Assembly: GCF_006715025.1 (NCBI RefSeq)
Contig: NZ_VFMK01000001.1
Coordinates: 4,154,001-4,218,000 of the forward strand
DNA from: Serratia fonticola
Lineage (GTDB): Bacteria > Pseudomonadota > Gammaproteobacteria > Enterobacterales > Enterobacteriaceae
Direction: 5' to 3'
DNA length: 64,000 nt
The translations under genes and the position numbers were made by a program. Of this stretch, positions 10,201 through 18,432 are shown one piece after another. Under the pieces are notes generated by a model. That model was not told where the DNA came from and did no database searches. It saw nothing but the letters and a program-made list of their open reading frames with translations. The number at the start of each line of letters is the position of its first letter. Position 1 is the stretch's first letter.

Positions 10201-10886
10201 GAGCAATCTCGCTCACCGAGGGCGACAACGCGCCCTTGCCCATCGCCAAAGATTTGGACTTCCACATGGCGGGCTTGATCGACAAAGCGTTCAATAAAGG
10301 CGCCTGCGTCGCGAAAGAACTGCTCTCCCATCCGCTTCACGCCGTCATAGGCCTCGCGCAGTGCGGCCTCATCATCACAACGCGTCAGGCCGATCCCGCC
10401 GCCCCCGGCGGTACTTTTCAGCATCACCGGATAACCAATACGCCGGGCTTCATTTACCGCTTGCTCAACATTGGCCAGCAAACCGCTTCCTGGCGTCATC
10501 GGCACCTGTGCCAGCGCCGCCAGTTCGCGTGCCCGATGCTTCAAACCAAACTCGCGGATCTGAGCCGCCGTTGGGCCGATAAACACTACCCCAGCCGCTT
10601 CACAGGCCTCGGCAAACTCGGCGCTTTCGGATAAAAAGCCGTAGCCGGGGTAGATCGCCTGTGCGCCGCTTTCCGCCGCCGCCGCCAGAATTTTATCGAT
10701 GCAAAGGTAGCTCTCTGCCGCCTTCTCGCCGCCTAATGCCACGGCCACATCGGCTTCGGCTACGTGCGGCGCATTGCGATCGGCCTCGGAATAGACGGCA
10801 ACGCTGGTGACGCCAAGACGTTTCAGTGTACGGATGGCACGGCAGGCAATTTCGCCACGGTTGGCGATCAATACGGTCGTGAACAT
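7263..10886 (-). CDS. uca: Urea carboxylase (biotin-dependent)
   Basis: Carboxylates urea to allophanate using ATP and bicarbonate. At about 1207 residues it has the full set of domains. First is a biotin carboxylase (residues 1-450; GGGGIGLTRC ATP loop, FLEVNTRLQVEHPVTE). Next come a KipA/PxpC-like domain (from about 460; PSGPMDDYAFRLANRIVG) and a KipI/PxpB-like domain (from about 830; YGDNVLDLALRLRI). Last is a C-terminal biotinyl domain with VVEAMKMELS, biotin on Lys near residue 1170. I place the start at the ATG at 10886, with AGGGAG nine bases upstream, rather than the TTG two codons earlier. The start lies just past the atzF stop, so translation is likely coupled. Together with the next enzyme it replaces urease. 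Confidence 0.95.
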   Translation of the reverse strand: MFTTVLIANRGEIACRAIRTLKRLGVTSVAVYSEADRNAPHVAEADVAVALGGEKAAESYLCIDKILAAAAESGAQAIYPGYGFLSESAEFAEACEAAGVVFIGPTAAQIREFGLKHRARELAALAQVPMTPGSGLLANVEQAVNEARRIGYPVMLKSTAGGGGIGLTRCDDEAALREAYDGVKRMGEQFFRDAGAFIERFVDQARHVEVQIFGDGQGRVVALGERDCSLQRRNQKVVEETPAPHLPAATRIALHQAAVALGEWVNYRSAGTVEFIYDAARDEFYFLEVNTRLQVEHPVTEMVTGLDLIECMLQVAAGEALDWAALQRAPQGAAIEVRIYAEDPLKNFQPSPGVLTEVVFPEDVRVDGWVATGSEVSAFYDPMVAKLIVHGENREQALAKMQAALGATRLHGIATNLDYLRQVLATPAFQRGDVWTRLLDSFDFRANCIEVLQPGTYSSVQDYPGRLGYWDIGVPPSGPMDDYAFRLANRIVGNHPSAAGLEFTLQGPTLRFHTNAVIALTGADCPADLDGVPVAYWQPLRVLAGQVLTLGRASQGCRTYLAVRNGLDVPVYLGSRSTFALGQFGGHAGRTLRVADMLAISQPQLAGCTTPAPVAAPQAMDSSLIPHYGNLWTIGVLYGPHGAPDFFTPESIETFFASEWQVHYNSNRLGVRLSGPKPDWARQNGGEAGLHPSNVHDCEYAIGAINFTGDFPVILTRDGPSLGGFVCPVTIAKAELWKVGQVKPGDRIRFQPIGFKQAQSLEQAQLGSIEALAAIEAITLPAPSLVGGATPSATILAALPQAEGRPTVVYRQAGDGYILMEYGDNVLDLALRLRIHLLMQSLRQQPINGVAELAPGVRSLQIRYDSRAIDQADLLQQLLAREQALGDVSQLQVPTRIVYLPMAFEDSGTLGAVERYQQTVRRSAPWLPNNVDFIQRINGLNHREQVRDIIFDASYLILGLGDVYLGAPCAVPLDPRHRLLSSKYNPARTHTAEGTVGIGGMYMCIYGMDSPGGYQLVGRTLPIWNKFLKNPQFAAGEPWLLHFFDQVRFYPVSEQELDQQREAFREGRAQVRIEQGVFDFAEYRRFLQDNAEDIAAFQQRQQQAFAHEVARWQEEEGEAEAQLLPPAQDEEEIDGYLVSADLNGSVWKILVEAGQAVAEGQPLIVVEAMKMELSVTAPRAGIVKRISCQPGRQVGPGDALLWLEHAS

Positions 10887-10888
10887 GT

Positions 10889-12718
10889 TCAAGCTCCCTT
10901 GTTAGCGGTGAGGTAATGACGCCAGCCACCGAACTCACTGATGTCTTGTGCCCCTTGCAGGGCGCAAGGCTCACAGATAAACCCCTTCACCCGGCGGCCA
11001 TCCGCCAGCAGCAAAGTGCCAATACCTAACGGCGCGGGAATATCGGCCATAAACTCACCAAAACGCGCCTGAGGGATATCCCACAGCTCCAGGCTGATAG
11101 CCTTGCCCTGATCCACTTTCACCAGACCGGGTTTGGGAGGTTGGGTATTGGCCAACGCATACAGCCGGTAACACGGGGCCGTGGTGGTTTGTTCCACCAG
11201 CACCGCATTGCATTGCGTCAGTTGGAAATTAAGTGGCATGCCGCTGAGATGGGCCCCTACTACTGCTACACGGATATGCTGGGCAGAAGGCGTCGGTGTT
11301 TGCGTCATGGGGAGTTCCCGCCCCGTGGCGCCTAGCGTCATTGACAGATCGCGCTGCCAGCGCAAGCCAAACGATGCCAAAGCACGATCGTGCCAGGCGG
11401 GAGCGATCAGGGTGATCCCAGCCGGCAAACCATCGCTACGCAGCGGTGCAGGCAGCGCCAGCGCACAGAGATCCGCCAAATTGGTGAAGTTGGTGTAAGT
11501 ACCGAACTGGGAATTGAACAGCACCGGTTCCTGCGTCATCTCCTCCAGGGTACGAATAGTGGGTGACGTTGGCACCACCAGCGCATCAAAATCCGCCAGC
11601 GTTTGGTCAATATGGCGCGCCAGTTCGGCACGCAGGTATTCGGCCTTGAACGCATCACAAGCGCTGTAATTCAGCCCCTGGCTGACAATGGCGCGCACCA
11701 CCGGATTGATGGCTTGTGGATTGCTGTTCAGCAGTTTTTCTACCGCAACGGTACGCTCAGCCACCCAGGGGCCGGCATAGAGTTGCTCTGCCAAGGCATG
11801 AAAAGGGGTGAAATCAATTGAGTGCAGGATGGCTCCGCTGGCTTGCAACTGCGCCAAGGCCTGCTGAAAGGCCTGTTCCGCCTGCTTATCACCAAAAAAT
11901 GTCAGTTTGGCCGGAATGGCAAAATGCGGATTAGCGGGCAGTTGAGCCGGGGCGGTCGCCGGATTGCGGCGTGAATAGGCATCTGCCGCATCGTAACCAC
12001 CGGCCAATTCCGCGACCAGTGAGGCATCGGCTACCGTCAGGGCAAAAATCGAAACGCTGTCATTCAGACGGCAAGCGGGCACCACCCCACGGTTAGACAG
12101 CCAGCCTTTGGTCGGTTTCAGGCCGACAATATTATTGAAAGCGGCGGGCACACGGCCAGAACCGGCGGTATCGGTCCCCAAAGAGAAAGGCACCAGGCCA
12201 CGCGCTACCACCGAAGCGGAGCCGGAGCTGGATCCCCCGCTGACATAACGGCTATCAAAGCTGTTAACCACAGCACCATGTGGGGAACGGGTGCCGACCA
12301 GCCCGGTCGCAAACTGGTCGAGATTGGTTTTACCGATCGCTATCGCACCGGCAGCACGCAATTTAGCCACCACGGCAGCATCTGCCGCCGCCAGATAGGC
12401 AAACTCCGGGCAGGCTACGGTGGTCGGCCAGCCCCCGACATCGATATTATCTTTTACCGCAAAGGGTACTCCGAAGAGAGGTAAGCGGCTGAGATCGCCC
12501 TCCACCGCCGCCAGTTGCTGCGTCAGTTGAGCATATTGCGCGGCAAGTTGCGGGCCATTGGCCAGATACAACCAGGCATTGTCGCTGGGAGAAAGACTCG
12601 CTACCAGCGCATCAAGGGCTGTACGCACCGCATTGATGCGCTCATTGGCTGGCTGAGTCTGGTAAAAGTGTTGCCACTCACTGAGCGTAAAACCCTGTTG
12701 CTTGACCGGCTTTGTCAT
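10889..12718 (-). CDS. atzF: Allophanate hydrolase
   Basis: Hydrolyses allophanate to ammonium and CO2, the second step of ATP-dependent urea breakdown. About 609 residues from the ATG at 12718. It has an amidase-signature domain with the catalytic Lys89 (FAVKDNIDV), the Ser region GGSSSGSAS around 161-169, and the nucleophile Ser187 in GTDTAGSGR. A C-terminal domain of about 150 residues follows (IRVAVVGAHLSGMPLN onward), as in full-length AtzF. A TTG-started frame extends 15 codons further upstream but would run across the sigma-54 promoter, so it is rejected. First gene of the urea operon. Confidence 0.93.
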   Translation of the reverse strand: MTKPVKQQGFTLSEWQHFYQTQPANERINAVRTALDALVASLSPSDNAWLYLANGPQLAAQYAQLTQQLAAVEGDLSRLPLFGVPFAVKDNIDVGGWPTTVACPEFAYLAAADAAVVAKLRAAGAIAIGKTNLDQFATGLVGTRSPHGAVVNSFDSRYVSGGSSSGSASVVARGLVPFSLGTDTAGSGRVPAAFNNIVGLKPTKGWLSNRGVVPACRLNDSVSIFALTVADASLVAELAGGYDAADAYSRRNPATAPAQLPANPHFAIPAKLTFFGDKQAEQAFQQALAQLQASGAILHSIDFTPFHALAEQLYAGPWVAERTVAVEKLLNSNPQAINPVVRAIVSQGLNYSACDAFKAEYLRAELARHIDQTLADFDALVVPTSPTIRTLEEMTQEPVLFNSQFGTYTNFTNLADLCALALPAPLRSDGLPAGITLIAPAWHDRALASFGLRWQRDLSMTLGATGRELPMTQTPTPSAQHIRVAVVGAHLSGMPLNFQLTQCNAVLVEQTTTAPCYRLYALANTQPPKPGLVKVDQGKAISLELWDIPQARFGEFMADIPAPLGIGTLLLADGRRVKGFICEPCALQGAQDISEFGGWRHYLTANKGA

Positions 12719-12759
12719 CGGCTGAATTCCATCTGGTACACAAGATAGGATCCAACAAC

Positions 12760-12774
12760 GCAAACGCCATGCCA
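12760..12774 (-). promoter_or_regulatory. Sigma-54-type promoter of the urea operon
   Basis: On the minus strand the bases read TGGCATGGCGTTTGC. They contain the GG and GC pairs with exactly ten bases between them and differ little from the sigma-54 consensus TGGCAC-N5-TTGC. The predicted start of transcription is near 12749, giving a short leader of about 30 bases before the atzF ATG at 12718. Sigma-54 control fits a nitrogen-scavenging operon. An AT-rich stretch with an IHF-like core (TTGATTT, plus strand, around 12787-12793) lies just upstream. Confidence 0.7.
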
Positions 12775-12836
12775 GATTTTACTCTATTGATTTCAATGAA
12801 TTATAACTAAAACTTATGACAAAAGATGAAAGGCGC

Positions 12837-12853
12837 TGCACCAAGCAGGGGCA
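12837..12853 (-). promoter_or_regulatory. NtrC-like activator site
   Basis: Minus-strand TGCCCCTGCTTGGTGCA closely follows the NtrC site pattern TGCAC-N5-TGGTGCA, with one mismatch in the left arm. Its centre lies roughly 96 bases upstream of the start predicted from the sigma-54 promoter, the usual distance for an enhancer. Only one full site was found. Confidence 0.6.
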
Positions 12854-12873
12854 AAGAACGAACAAAAAAAGGG

Positions 12874-13559
12874 CAAAAAAAAAGCGCTCTCTATGCGAAC
12901 ACCTCAGACCGCTGACAAAGTACCTTATCTCGCTATCAAATTGAATTATTGGATAATAATCATAAAAACAGCCCCTTTCTCTGAAACTCCGTGAACGGCA
13001 ATGGCAAGGCTCAAGGCGGAGCCCTGTCCCCACGCTTAACCTTCCCTGTCCACAACGTGGAAATGACTCAGCTTGTCCTGGGCCTCCCCCCTTCGGGGCC
13101 GCTGCAAGCCGCGTTCAAATCTGCTCAAGGCAGGTTTGTCTTCACTACGTCTGTGTGCCCCTTCTGCATAGGGGGTGATAACCCTGTTGCCCCCACTTTT
13201 GCTGAAATGAGCACCGGTATTGAAGCCATTGAAGGCGCCGAACGCAGACGCGGCGCAGAGGCAAAAACGCCAGGGAGGGCGTTTTTAGGCGAGATGAACA
13301 GGGATGTGAATCGCAGCCGGCCGTGATGCGCGGTGGCGGAGTGAGGGGAGGCGCGCAGCGGCCGCCTGATTTGGCGAAGGCGCGGGTTGTCAGGGGCCGC
13401 GCCAACGGCCCCTGACTCGGGCGCGGTCATGAGTGTTTCAGAAGACAGCTCTTGTTTAGCGACCGAAATAGCCGCTGACTATCAGGAAATACTGAGAAAG
13501 AGAGCGTCAGGATTATCGCTCCCCCCTTCATCACATTGGCCTTTGCCAGCAGTCTGGGG
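12874..13559. repeat. 686-bp tandem repeat, copy 1
   Basis: First of two head-to-tail copies of the same 686-bp sequence, each starting at a run of nine A in a terminator-like context. It differs from copy 2 by only a dozen or so substitutions and two single-base indels. It contains a short conserved block CTGACAAAGT, several GC-rich inverted repeats and overlapping small open frames on both strands, none of which I recognise. A minus-strand frame of 101 codons (13125-13430) is changed in its C-terminal part by an indel in copy 2, which argues against it being a protein under selection. No transposase or target duplication is seen. Confidence 0.9.
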
Positions 13560-14245
13560 CAAAAAAAAAGCGCCCTCAATGAGAACGCCTCAGACCACTG
13601 ACAAAGTATCTTATCTCGCTATCAAATTGAATTATTGGATAATAATCATAAAAACAGCCCCTTTCTCTGAAACTCCGTGAACGCCAATGGTAAGGCTCAA
13701 GACGGAGCCCTGTCCCCACGCTTAACCTTCCCTGTCCACAACGTGGAAATGACTCAGCCTGTCCCGGGCCTAGCCCCTTCGGGGCCACTGCAAGCCGCGT
13801 TCAAATCTGCTCAAGGCAGGTTTGTCTTCACTACGTCTGTGTGCCCCTTCTGCATAGGGGGTGATAACCCTGTTGCCCCTCACTTTTGCTGAAATGAGCA
13901 CCGGTATTGAAGCCATTGAAGGCGCCGAACGCAGACGCGGCGCAGAGGCAAAAACGCCAGGGAGGGCGTTTTTAGGCGAGATGAACAGGGACGTGAATCG
14001 CAGCCGGCCGTGATGCGCGGTGGCGCAGTGAGGGGAGGCGCGCAGCGGCCGCCTGATTTGGCGAAGGCGCGGGTTGTCAGGGGCCGCGCCAACGGCCCCT
14101 GACTCGGGCGCGGTCATGAGTGTTTCAGAAGACAGCTCTTGTTTAGCGACCGAAATAGCCGCTGACTATCAGGAAATACTGAGAAAGAGAGCGTCAGGAT
14201 TATCGCTCCTCCTTCATCACATTAGCCTTTGCCAGCAGTCTGGGG
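13560..14245. repeat. 686-bp tandem repeat, copy 2
   Basis: Second copy of the unit, immediately followed at 14246 by a third occurrence of the unit's first 30 or so bases, which is the terminator of yehS. The period is 686 on both steps (C before the A-run at 12874, 13560 and 14246). This is what unequal crossing-over or replication slippage between short repeats would leave. The extra C/T base near 13880 shifts the minus-strand frame found in copy 1. Confidence 0.9.
13561..13588 (-). terminator. Duplicated yehS-type terminator (inside repeat)
   Basis: Minus strand: stem GCGTTCTC/GAGGGCGC (two G-U pairs), loop of three bases, then nine T. It is a copy of the terminator directly after yehS, carried along by the tandem duplication. 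A third, decayed copy with the same T-run lies at 12875-12902. Confidence 0.6.
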
Positions 14246-14246
14246 C

Positions 14247-14274
14247 AAAAAAAAAGCGCCCTCAATGAGAGCGC
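14247..14274 (-). terminator. Rho-independent terminator of yehS
   Basis: Minus strand: GCGCTCTC-ATT-GAGGGCGC followed by nine T, about 20 bases past the yehS stop. Eight pairs including one G-U. Confidence 0.85.
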
Positions 14275-14295
14275 CTTGAACAAAACACGAAAAAA

Positions 14296-14760
14296 TCACG
14301 CGCCGCGTAAACGCTGGGCCAACCCTTTCAGGAAGTAACGCAGCATCTGATCGCCACAGGGGCGATAGTTTTTCGTGCCTTCTTTACGGAACAACGCGCT
14401 CAGTTCCGGTTTGGAGATGCGGAAGTCCACCGCAGTAAAAATCTGGTGCAGATCGATATCTTTCAGTTCAAAGGCCACACGCAGCTTTTTCAGCACCAGA
14501 TTATTGGTGATAGGTAATTCGACCGCCGGTGCCGGGAACTTATCGTCCTTACCCCGTTTGAAGAACACCAGACCATTGAGGAAATGCGCCATCACTTCGT
14601 CAGGGCACTTTTCAAAACCTGGTTCACCTTCTTTGATGATGTAGGCCCCCATGGCTGCGACATCGACGTCAAAACCGTCCAGTTTGACGATCTCAACCAT
14701 CTTCGCGTCATTAATAGCCAGCATGTAGCGCACGCTGCGCAGCACATCATTGTTAATCAT
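14296..14760 (-). CDS. yehS: DUF1456 family protein YehS
   Basis: A 154-residue cytoplasmic protein of the DUF1456 family, function unknown. It shows the two internally similar halves of about 70 residues typical of the family: MINNDVLRSVRYMLAINDAKM near the start (split here as MINNDVLRSVRYML, then AINDAKM) and NNLVLKKLRVAFELKD near residue 88. Each half ends in a block with PCGDQMLRYFLKGL or CPDEVMAHFLNGL. The length matches E. coli YehS. It is transcribed alone, with its own terminator downstream. The ATG is preceded by AGGCAA, a modest ribosome site. Confidence 0.9.
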   Translation of the reverse strand: MINNDVLRSVRYMLAINDAKMVEIVKLDGFDVDVAAMGAYIIKEGEPGFEKCPDEVMAHFLNGLVFFKRGKDDKFPAPAVELPITNNLVLKKLRVAFELKDIDLHQIFTAVDFRISKPELSALFRKEGTKNYRPCGDQMLRYFLKGLAQRLRGA

Positions 14761-15092
14761 GGAATTGCCTTTCGCTTATCAATCAGGAGAGGTGTATGGC
14801 GCGACAAAACGCCAGCCATACACCTTGCAAATGCAGCGGCTATTTTAGCATTTTTCCGTAAACCCTTGCCAGAAGCCTTTTCTCCAAGGCGCTGGTGTAA
14901 AATCCCGTCCTCGCGGCGGCCCTCTCGCACTCGCGAAATAATCAACCAATATGACGCGGCAGGGAAAACAGCACACCAGAGAAATACGCGAATTGAAATA
15001 GCATGCGCTTAATATGCGCCAAGAGATACAGAATAAATCGCCTCATAAATTATCCGTGACATTTACATTAAAAAAGAAAAACAGTTAATAAA
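14761..15092. other. Intergenic region yehS / flavin reductase
   Basis: Divergent control region of about 450 bases up to 15210. The left part has no recognisable motif; the right part (15040-15200) is strongly AT-rich and holds the promoter listed at 15093-15121. No gene was found here. Confidence 0.5.
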
Positions 15093-15121
15093 ATGACACT
15101 TGACCATGCTTTTATCATAAT
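15093..15121 (+). promoter_or_regulatory. Candidate sigma-70 promoter for the flavin reductase gene
   Basis: ATGACA, 17 bases, CATAAT, in an AT-rich stretch about 90 bases before the start codon. No clear Fur box was found, so iron control cannot be claimed. Confidence 0.45.
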
Positions 15122-15210
15122 TGCGCACGGTAGTTAATGTTACTCTAGACCACAATAAAACCTTTCACAAAAATTAAAAAAACCAGAGAACATAGTTTGC
15201 CGGAGGCGAT

Positions 15211-16521
15211 ATGAAAAAATCAAGGCTTCTTGGGATCGGCATATTTCTGCTTGCCGTCGTGATTTATTTGATTCCACAATGGGGCATTTTACAAACACCA
15301 CAGGAAAGTTGGTGGCCATGGCGCCGAGAGTTTATTCTGTTAAGCGGTATGCTGGCGTGGCTATTTATGAGCCTTGCCATGGTGCTATCGTTACGCCTCC
15401 CCGCCATGGAATCTGTCACCGGCGGGCTGGATAAAAGTTTTATCCTGCATAAATGGGCAGGGATAATTACCCTGGTGGCAGGAAGCATGCACTGGCTCAT
15501 GGAGATTGTGCCAAAATGGATGGCCAAGCAAGGCTGGATCACGCCGCCGCTAAGGGCTCGTGAACGCCTGGCTCAGAGTACACCAGAGTGGCCCATGGAA
15601 TTGGCCTCTATCGGCCTGAGCATTGCAGAATGGGCAACCTATATTCTGATTGCTTTATGTATTATCTCGTTAATCCAAAAAATACCTTATCGTTTCTTCC
15701 GCTATATTCATAAAATATTTCCGGCCATTTATCTGGCCATTACCTTTCACGTACTGACCGTGCTGGCTAAAACAACTTGGTGGTCCACGCCTTCGTCGTG
15801 GATAATTGTCATCGTCGCGCTAATAGGCAGCATCGCGGCCCTGATCTCTCTGTTTCAACGCATTGGTAAAAAACATAAAGTATCAGCAATAGTTTCCCAT
15901 GTTGAACGTCATGATGATCTGATAGATATTATTTTACAGACAGACAAACCGTTTCATTATCATTCAGGGCAGTTTGCTTTTGTTCATTTCGACCGTTTTC
16001 CGGAACCTCACCCGTATACCATCGCCTCATCACCGGACGATCCCTTTACTTTGCGTTTTGTGATCAAGGCACTGGGCGATGACACCCGGCGTCTGGTTGA
16101 TACGCTAAGCTCGGGAGAGAAAGCCGAAGTAGAAGGGCCTTATGGGTGTTTTGATTTCGAACGGACCGTCGATCGACAGATATGGGTCGCGGGAGGCATC
16201 GGCGTCACTCCTTTTCTCTCCCGCCTGACGGCCTTGGCTCAACGGGGCGGAACGAAGCGCCCTATTGATTTCTGGTATTGTGGACGCAACGAAGCCCCCT
16301 CGGAATTAAGCGCCCTGTGCCAGAAAGCGAAAGTACAACTGCACACCGTTAATACCTGCCATCAAGGAAGGCTCGACAGCGCCCCGCTCGCCCAGGTAAT
16401 GCAACCAAGCGAAAAAGTGGGGGTGTGGTTTTGCGGCCCGGCCGCCTTTGGCCGTTTGCTGCACGACGACCTGAAAGGAAAGTATGCTGAATTTCAGAGT
16501 GATAATTTTTCACTTCGCTGA
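15211..16521 (+). CDS. Ferric-reductase-like transmembrane flavoprotein
   Basis: A 436-residue inner-membrane oxidoreductase. The N-terminal half has about six membrane segments with paired His residues (LHKWAG and SMHWLME; YIHKIFP and TFHVL) suited to bind two b-type haems, as in ferric reductase/NOX-like domains. The C-terminal half is a ferredoxin-reductase module. It has an FAD-binding block HPYTIASSPDD near residue 270, then an NAD(P) block WVAGGIGVTPFLSR, and ends with WFCGPAAFG and a short DNFSLR tail. It would pass electrons from NAD(P)H across the membrane to an unknown acceptor. Transcribed alone; a Shine-Dalgarno GGAGGC precedes the ATG. Confidence 0.85.
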   Translation: MKKSRLLGIGIFLLAVVIYLIPQWGILQTPQESWWPWRREFILLSGMLAWLFMSLAMVLSLRLPAMESVTGGLDKSFILHKWAGIITLVAGSMHWLMEIVPKWMAKQGWITPPLRARERLAQSTPEWPMELASIGLSIAEWATYILIALCIISLIQKIPYRFFRYIHKIFPAIYLAITFHVLTVLAKTTWWSTPSSWIIVIVALIGSIAALISLFQRIGKKHKVSAIVSHVERHDDLIDIILQTDKPFHYHSGQFAFVHFDRFPEPHPYTIASSPDDPFTLRFVIKALGDDTRRLVDTLSSGEKAEVEGPYGCFDFERTVDRQIWVAGGIGVTPFLSRLTALAQRGGTKRPIDFWYCGRNEAPSELSALCQKAKVQLHTVNTCHQGRLDSAPLAQVMQPSEKVGVWFCGPAAFGRLLHDDLKGKYAEFQSDNFSLR

Positions 16522-16590
16522 ATGCATCACGATGGGCCCTGACCATGGGCCCTGATGCTGCCATCGGGAAACCGACGTTGCCCCGTGCGA

Positions 16591-17478
16591 TTACCGTTTC
16601 TGCTGATACAGCGGAATATCTTCACCCAAAATATATTTGTTGCGCAGCATGGAAGAGATCTTGTCCATTAACATCACCACCACGACCAGAATGAGCGTGA
16701 TAAACATCACCACGTCCCAATTCCACAAACGCATATTTTCGGCATAAACCAGGCCAATCCCACCGGCACCGACGAAACCGAGCACCGCCGCAGAACGGGT
16801 GTTGGACTCAATCTGATACAGGCTCAACGCCAGGAAAGTGGGGAAAGACTGGGTGAAGATACCGTAGCGGTGCTTCTGCAAACCGTTAGCCCCCACCGCC
16901 GTTAACCCACGGCTCGGGGATTTTTCCACCGCTTCATGCCCTTCCGCATACAGTTTCCCCAGCAACCCGACATCCTGCACAATGATCGCCAGCACCCCGG
17001 CTAGCGGCCCCATCCCTACCGCCCGCACGAAAATCAGGCCCCAAATGGCCATATCGATCCCACGCAGAACATCCAGCAGGCGACGTACCAGTGCCGCAAT
17101 CGGCCTGAGCCAGCGCGATGACATCACATTACGCGCGGCGAAAAATGACAACGGCAAGGCGAGAAGCGTGGCCGTGAGGGTCCCGGCAAACACAATGCCC
17201 AAGGTGACAAATATCTGCTGAAAGTAATACATAAACGGCCAGTTGATAAAATCACGCCAGACAAACATCCGCATAAAATAACGGCCAATCTGCTGGCAGC
17301 CATTGGCAAATTGTGGCCAGGAAATACCGAAGAACAGGAAGAATAATACGTAATACAGCACAATCGCCGCGGCAACCATGCCGATGGTACGCAGGTAGCG
17401 CCCCTGGCGCGAAAAGATCTCCGGATGCTGCTGTTTCAACTGCTGCAGGTTAGCAGCAGAGATCGGCTGGACTGACAT
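16591..17478 (-). CDS. phnE: Phosphonate-type ABC transporter permease (second PhnE)
   Basis: A 295-residue permease of the PhnE family with a cytoplasmic N terminus of about 40 residues and six or so membrane segments. The EAA-like loop is visible around LYAEGHEAVEKSPSRGL, followed by the glycine-rich GFVGAGGIGLVY typical of PhnE. Its start overlaps the stop of the preceding permease gene as TAATG, so the two are made together and probably form a heterodimer. It ends the operon. Confidence 0.9.
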   Translation of the reverse strand: MSVQPISAANLQQLKQQHPEIFSRQGRYLRTIGMVAAAIVLYYVLFFLFFGISWPQFANGCQQIGRYFMRMFVWRDFINWPFMYYFQQIFVTLGIVFAGTLTATLLALPLSFFAARNVMSSRWLRPIAALVRRLLDVLRGIDMAIWGLIFVRAVGMGPLAGVLAIIVQDVGLLGKLYAEGHEAVEKSPSRGLTAVGANGLQKHRYGIFTQSFPTFLALSLYQIESNTRSAAVLGFVGAGGIGLVYAENMRLWNWDVVMFITLILVVVVMLMDKISSMLRNKYILGEDIPLYQQKR

Positions 17479-18341
17479 TAGGCTTTCCCCTCAACAACGC
17501 GTTTACGTAATTCGCCCGAGGCGTAATCCAACAATGAGACCACCACAACGATCAGTAGCAACGTCATGCTGACCTGATCGTAACGATCGAGTTTGATATT
17601 GGTCATCAGTTCCTGACCGATGCCGCCTGCGCCCACCAGCCCCAGGATCGTTGATTGGCGGAAATTGATTTCCAGCCGCATAAAGCTGTAAGACAAAAAG
17701 ACCGGTTTGACCTGCGGCCATAAGCCAAAACGCATCCTTTGCAGCGGCGTGGCACCGCAGGCGGCCAGTCCGCGAACCGGTTTATTGGAGGCCGTTTCGA
17801 TCGATTCGTAAAACAGTTTGGTGAGGCTGCCGATAGTGTGTAACGCCAGCGCCATAAATCCGGGGATGGCACCAATACCAAACGCCATCACGAACATTAC
17901 CGCCCAGGCCAGCTCCGGCATGGTGCGCAAAAACGCCACCAGCGTGCGGATAGCAAAGCGTAACGTCGCCGGGCTATGGGTGTTATTGGCCGCCAGAAAT
18001 GCCAGCCCGCCCGCCACCAGAACGGAAATAATGGTTGCTGCCAGCGCGAGCTGTAGCGTTTCCCAAATCAGGGGGAGCTGGATATGCAGCCGGTAGCCCC
18101 AATAGGCTAATGACCCTTCGGTATGGCCGTCAGCAAACAGCAACTGCCAGTGCAGTACCGGGATGGTTTCGGCCAGATAATCAAAAAAATGGGGGATAGA
18201 GATCCAGACGGTGTGCAGGTTGAACTCGGCAATATTACCTGCACCAAGATATAGCACCACCAGCACGAGTGACCAAAGCAAAGTTTCGCGCTTTTGTTTG
18301 CTCCGGATCCGTTGGTAGTAATGTGCAAAATCAGTATTCAA
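17478..18341 (-). CDS. phnE: Phosphonate-type ABC transporter permease (first PhnE)
   Basis: A 287-residue PhnE-family permease. Landmarks are the EAA-like loop LFYESIETASNKPVRGL and GLVGAGGIGQELMTN. The best start appears to be a TTG at 18341 with GGAAAG seven bases upstream. It pairs with the following permease; operons with two different PhnE subunits are common. A compact palindromic element separates it from phnD, so expression relative to phnD may be reduced or the mRNA processed there. Confidence 0.88.
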   Translation of the reverse strand: MNTDFAHYYQRIRSKQKRETLLWSLVLVVLYLGAGNIAEFNLHTVWISIPHFFDYLAETIPVLHWQLLFADGHTEGSLAYWGYRLHIQLPLIWETLQLALAATIISVLVAGGLAFLAANNTHSPATLRFAIRTLVAFLRTMPELAWAVMFVMAFGIGAIPGFMALALHTIGSLTKLFYESIETASNKPVRGLAACGATPLQRMRFGLWPQVKPVFLSYSFMRLEINFRQSTILGLVGAGGIGQELMTNIKLDRYDQVSMTLLLIVVVVSLLDYASGELRKRVVEGKA

Positions 18342-18376
18342 AATCGCTTTCCATCATTTTGTGGTGGAGAGTATTT

Positions 18377-18421
18377 TCCCCTCACCCCGGCCCTCTCCGC
18401 AAAAGAGAGGGTTAGGGTGAG
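18377..18421. repeat. Compact intergenic palindrome between phnD and phnE
   Basis: Inverted repeat CCTCACCC...CCCTCTC / GAGAGGG...GGGTGAGG around a short A-rich loop. The same family of sequence occurs, split, at 53379-53545. Such elements are dispersed in enterobacterial intergenic DNA and can stabilise the upstream mRNA. Confidence 0.7.
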
Positions 18422-18432
18422 GACAAGCAGAC

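Noticed and set aside
12719..12763. Upstream TTG start adding 15 residues to allophanate hydrolase
   Set aside because: It would begin inside the sigma-54 promoter element and the added residues do not resemble the family N terminus; the ATG at 12718 is preferred.
13125..13430. 101-codon minus-strand frame inside the 686-bp repeat (also 13770-14117) as a real gene
   Set aside because: Arg/Pro-rich low-complexity product, C-terminal half altered by a one-base indel between the two copies, no ribosome site. A vague resemblance to short proteins annotated near P4-type phages could not be supported.
12874..14245. Insertion sequence as explanation of the 686-bp repeat
   Set aside because: No transposase frame, no terminal inverted repeats at the unit ends and no target-site duplication.
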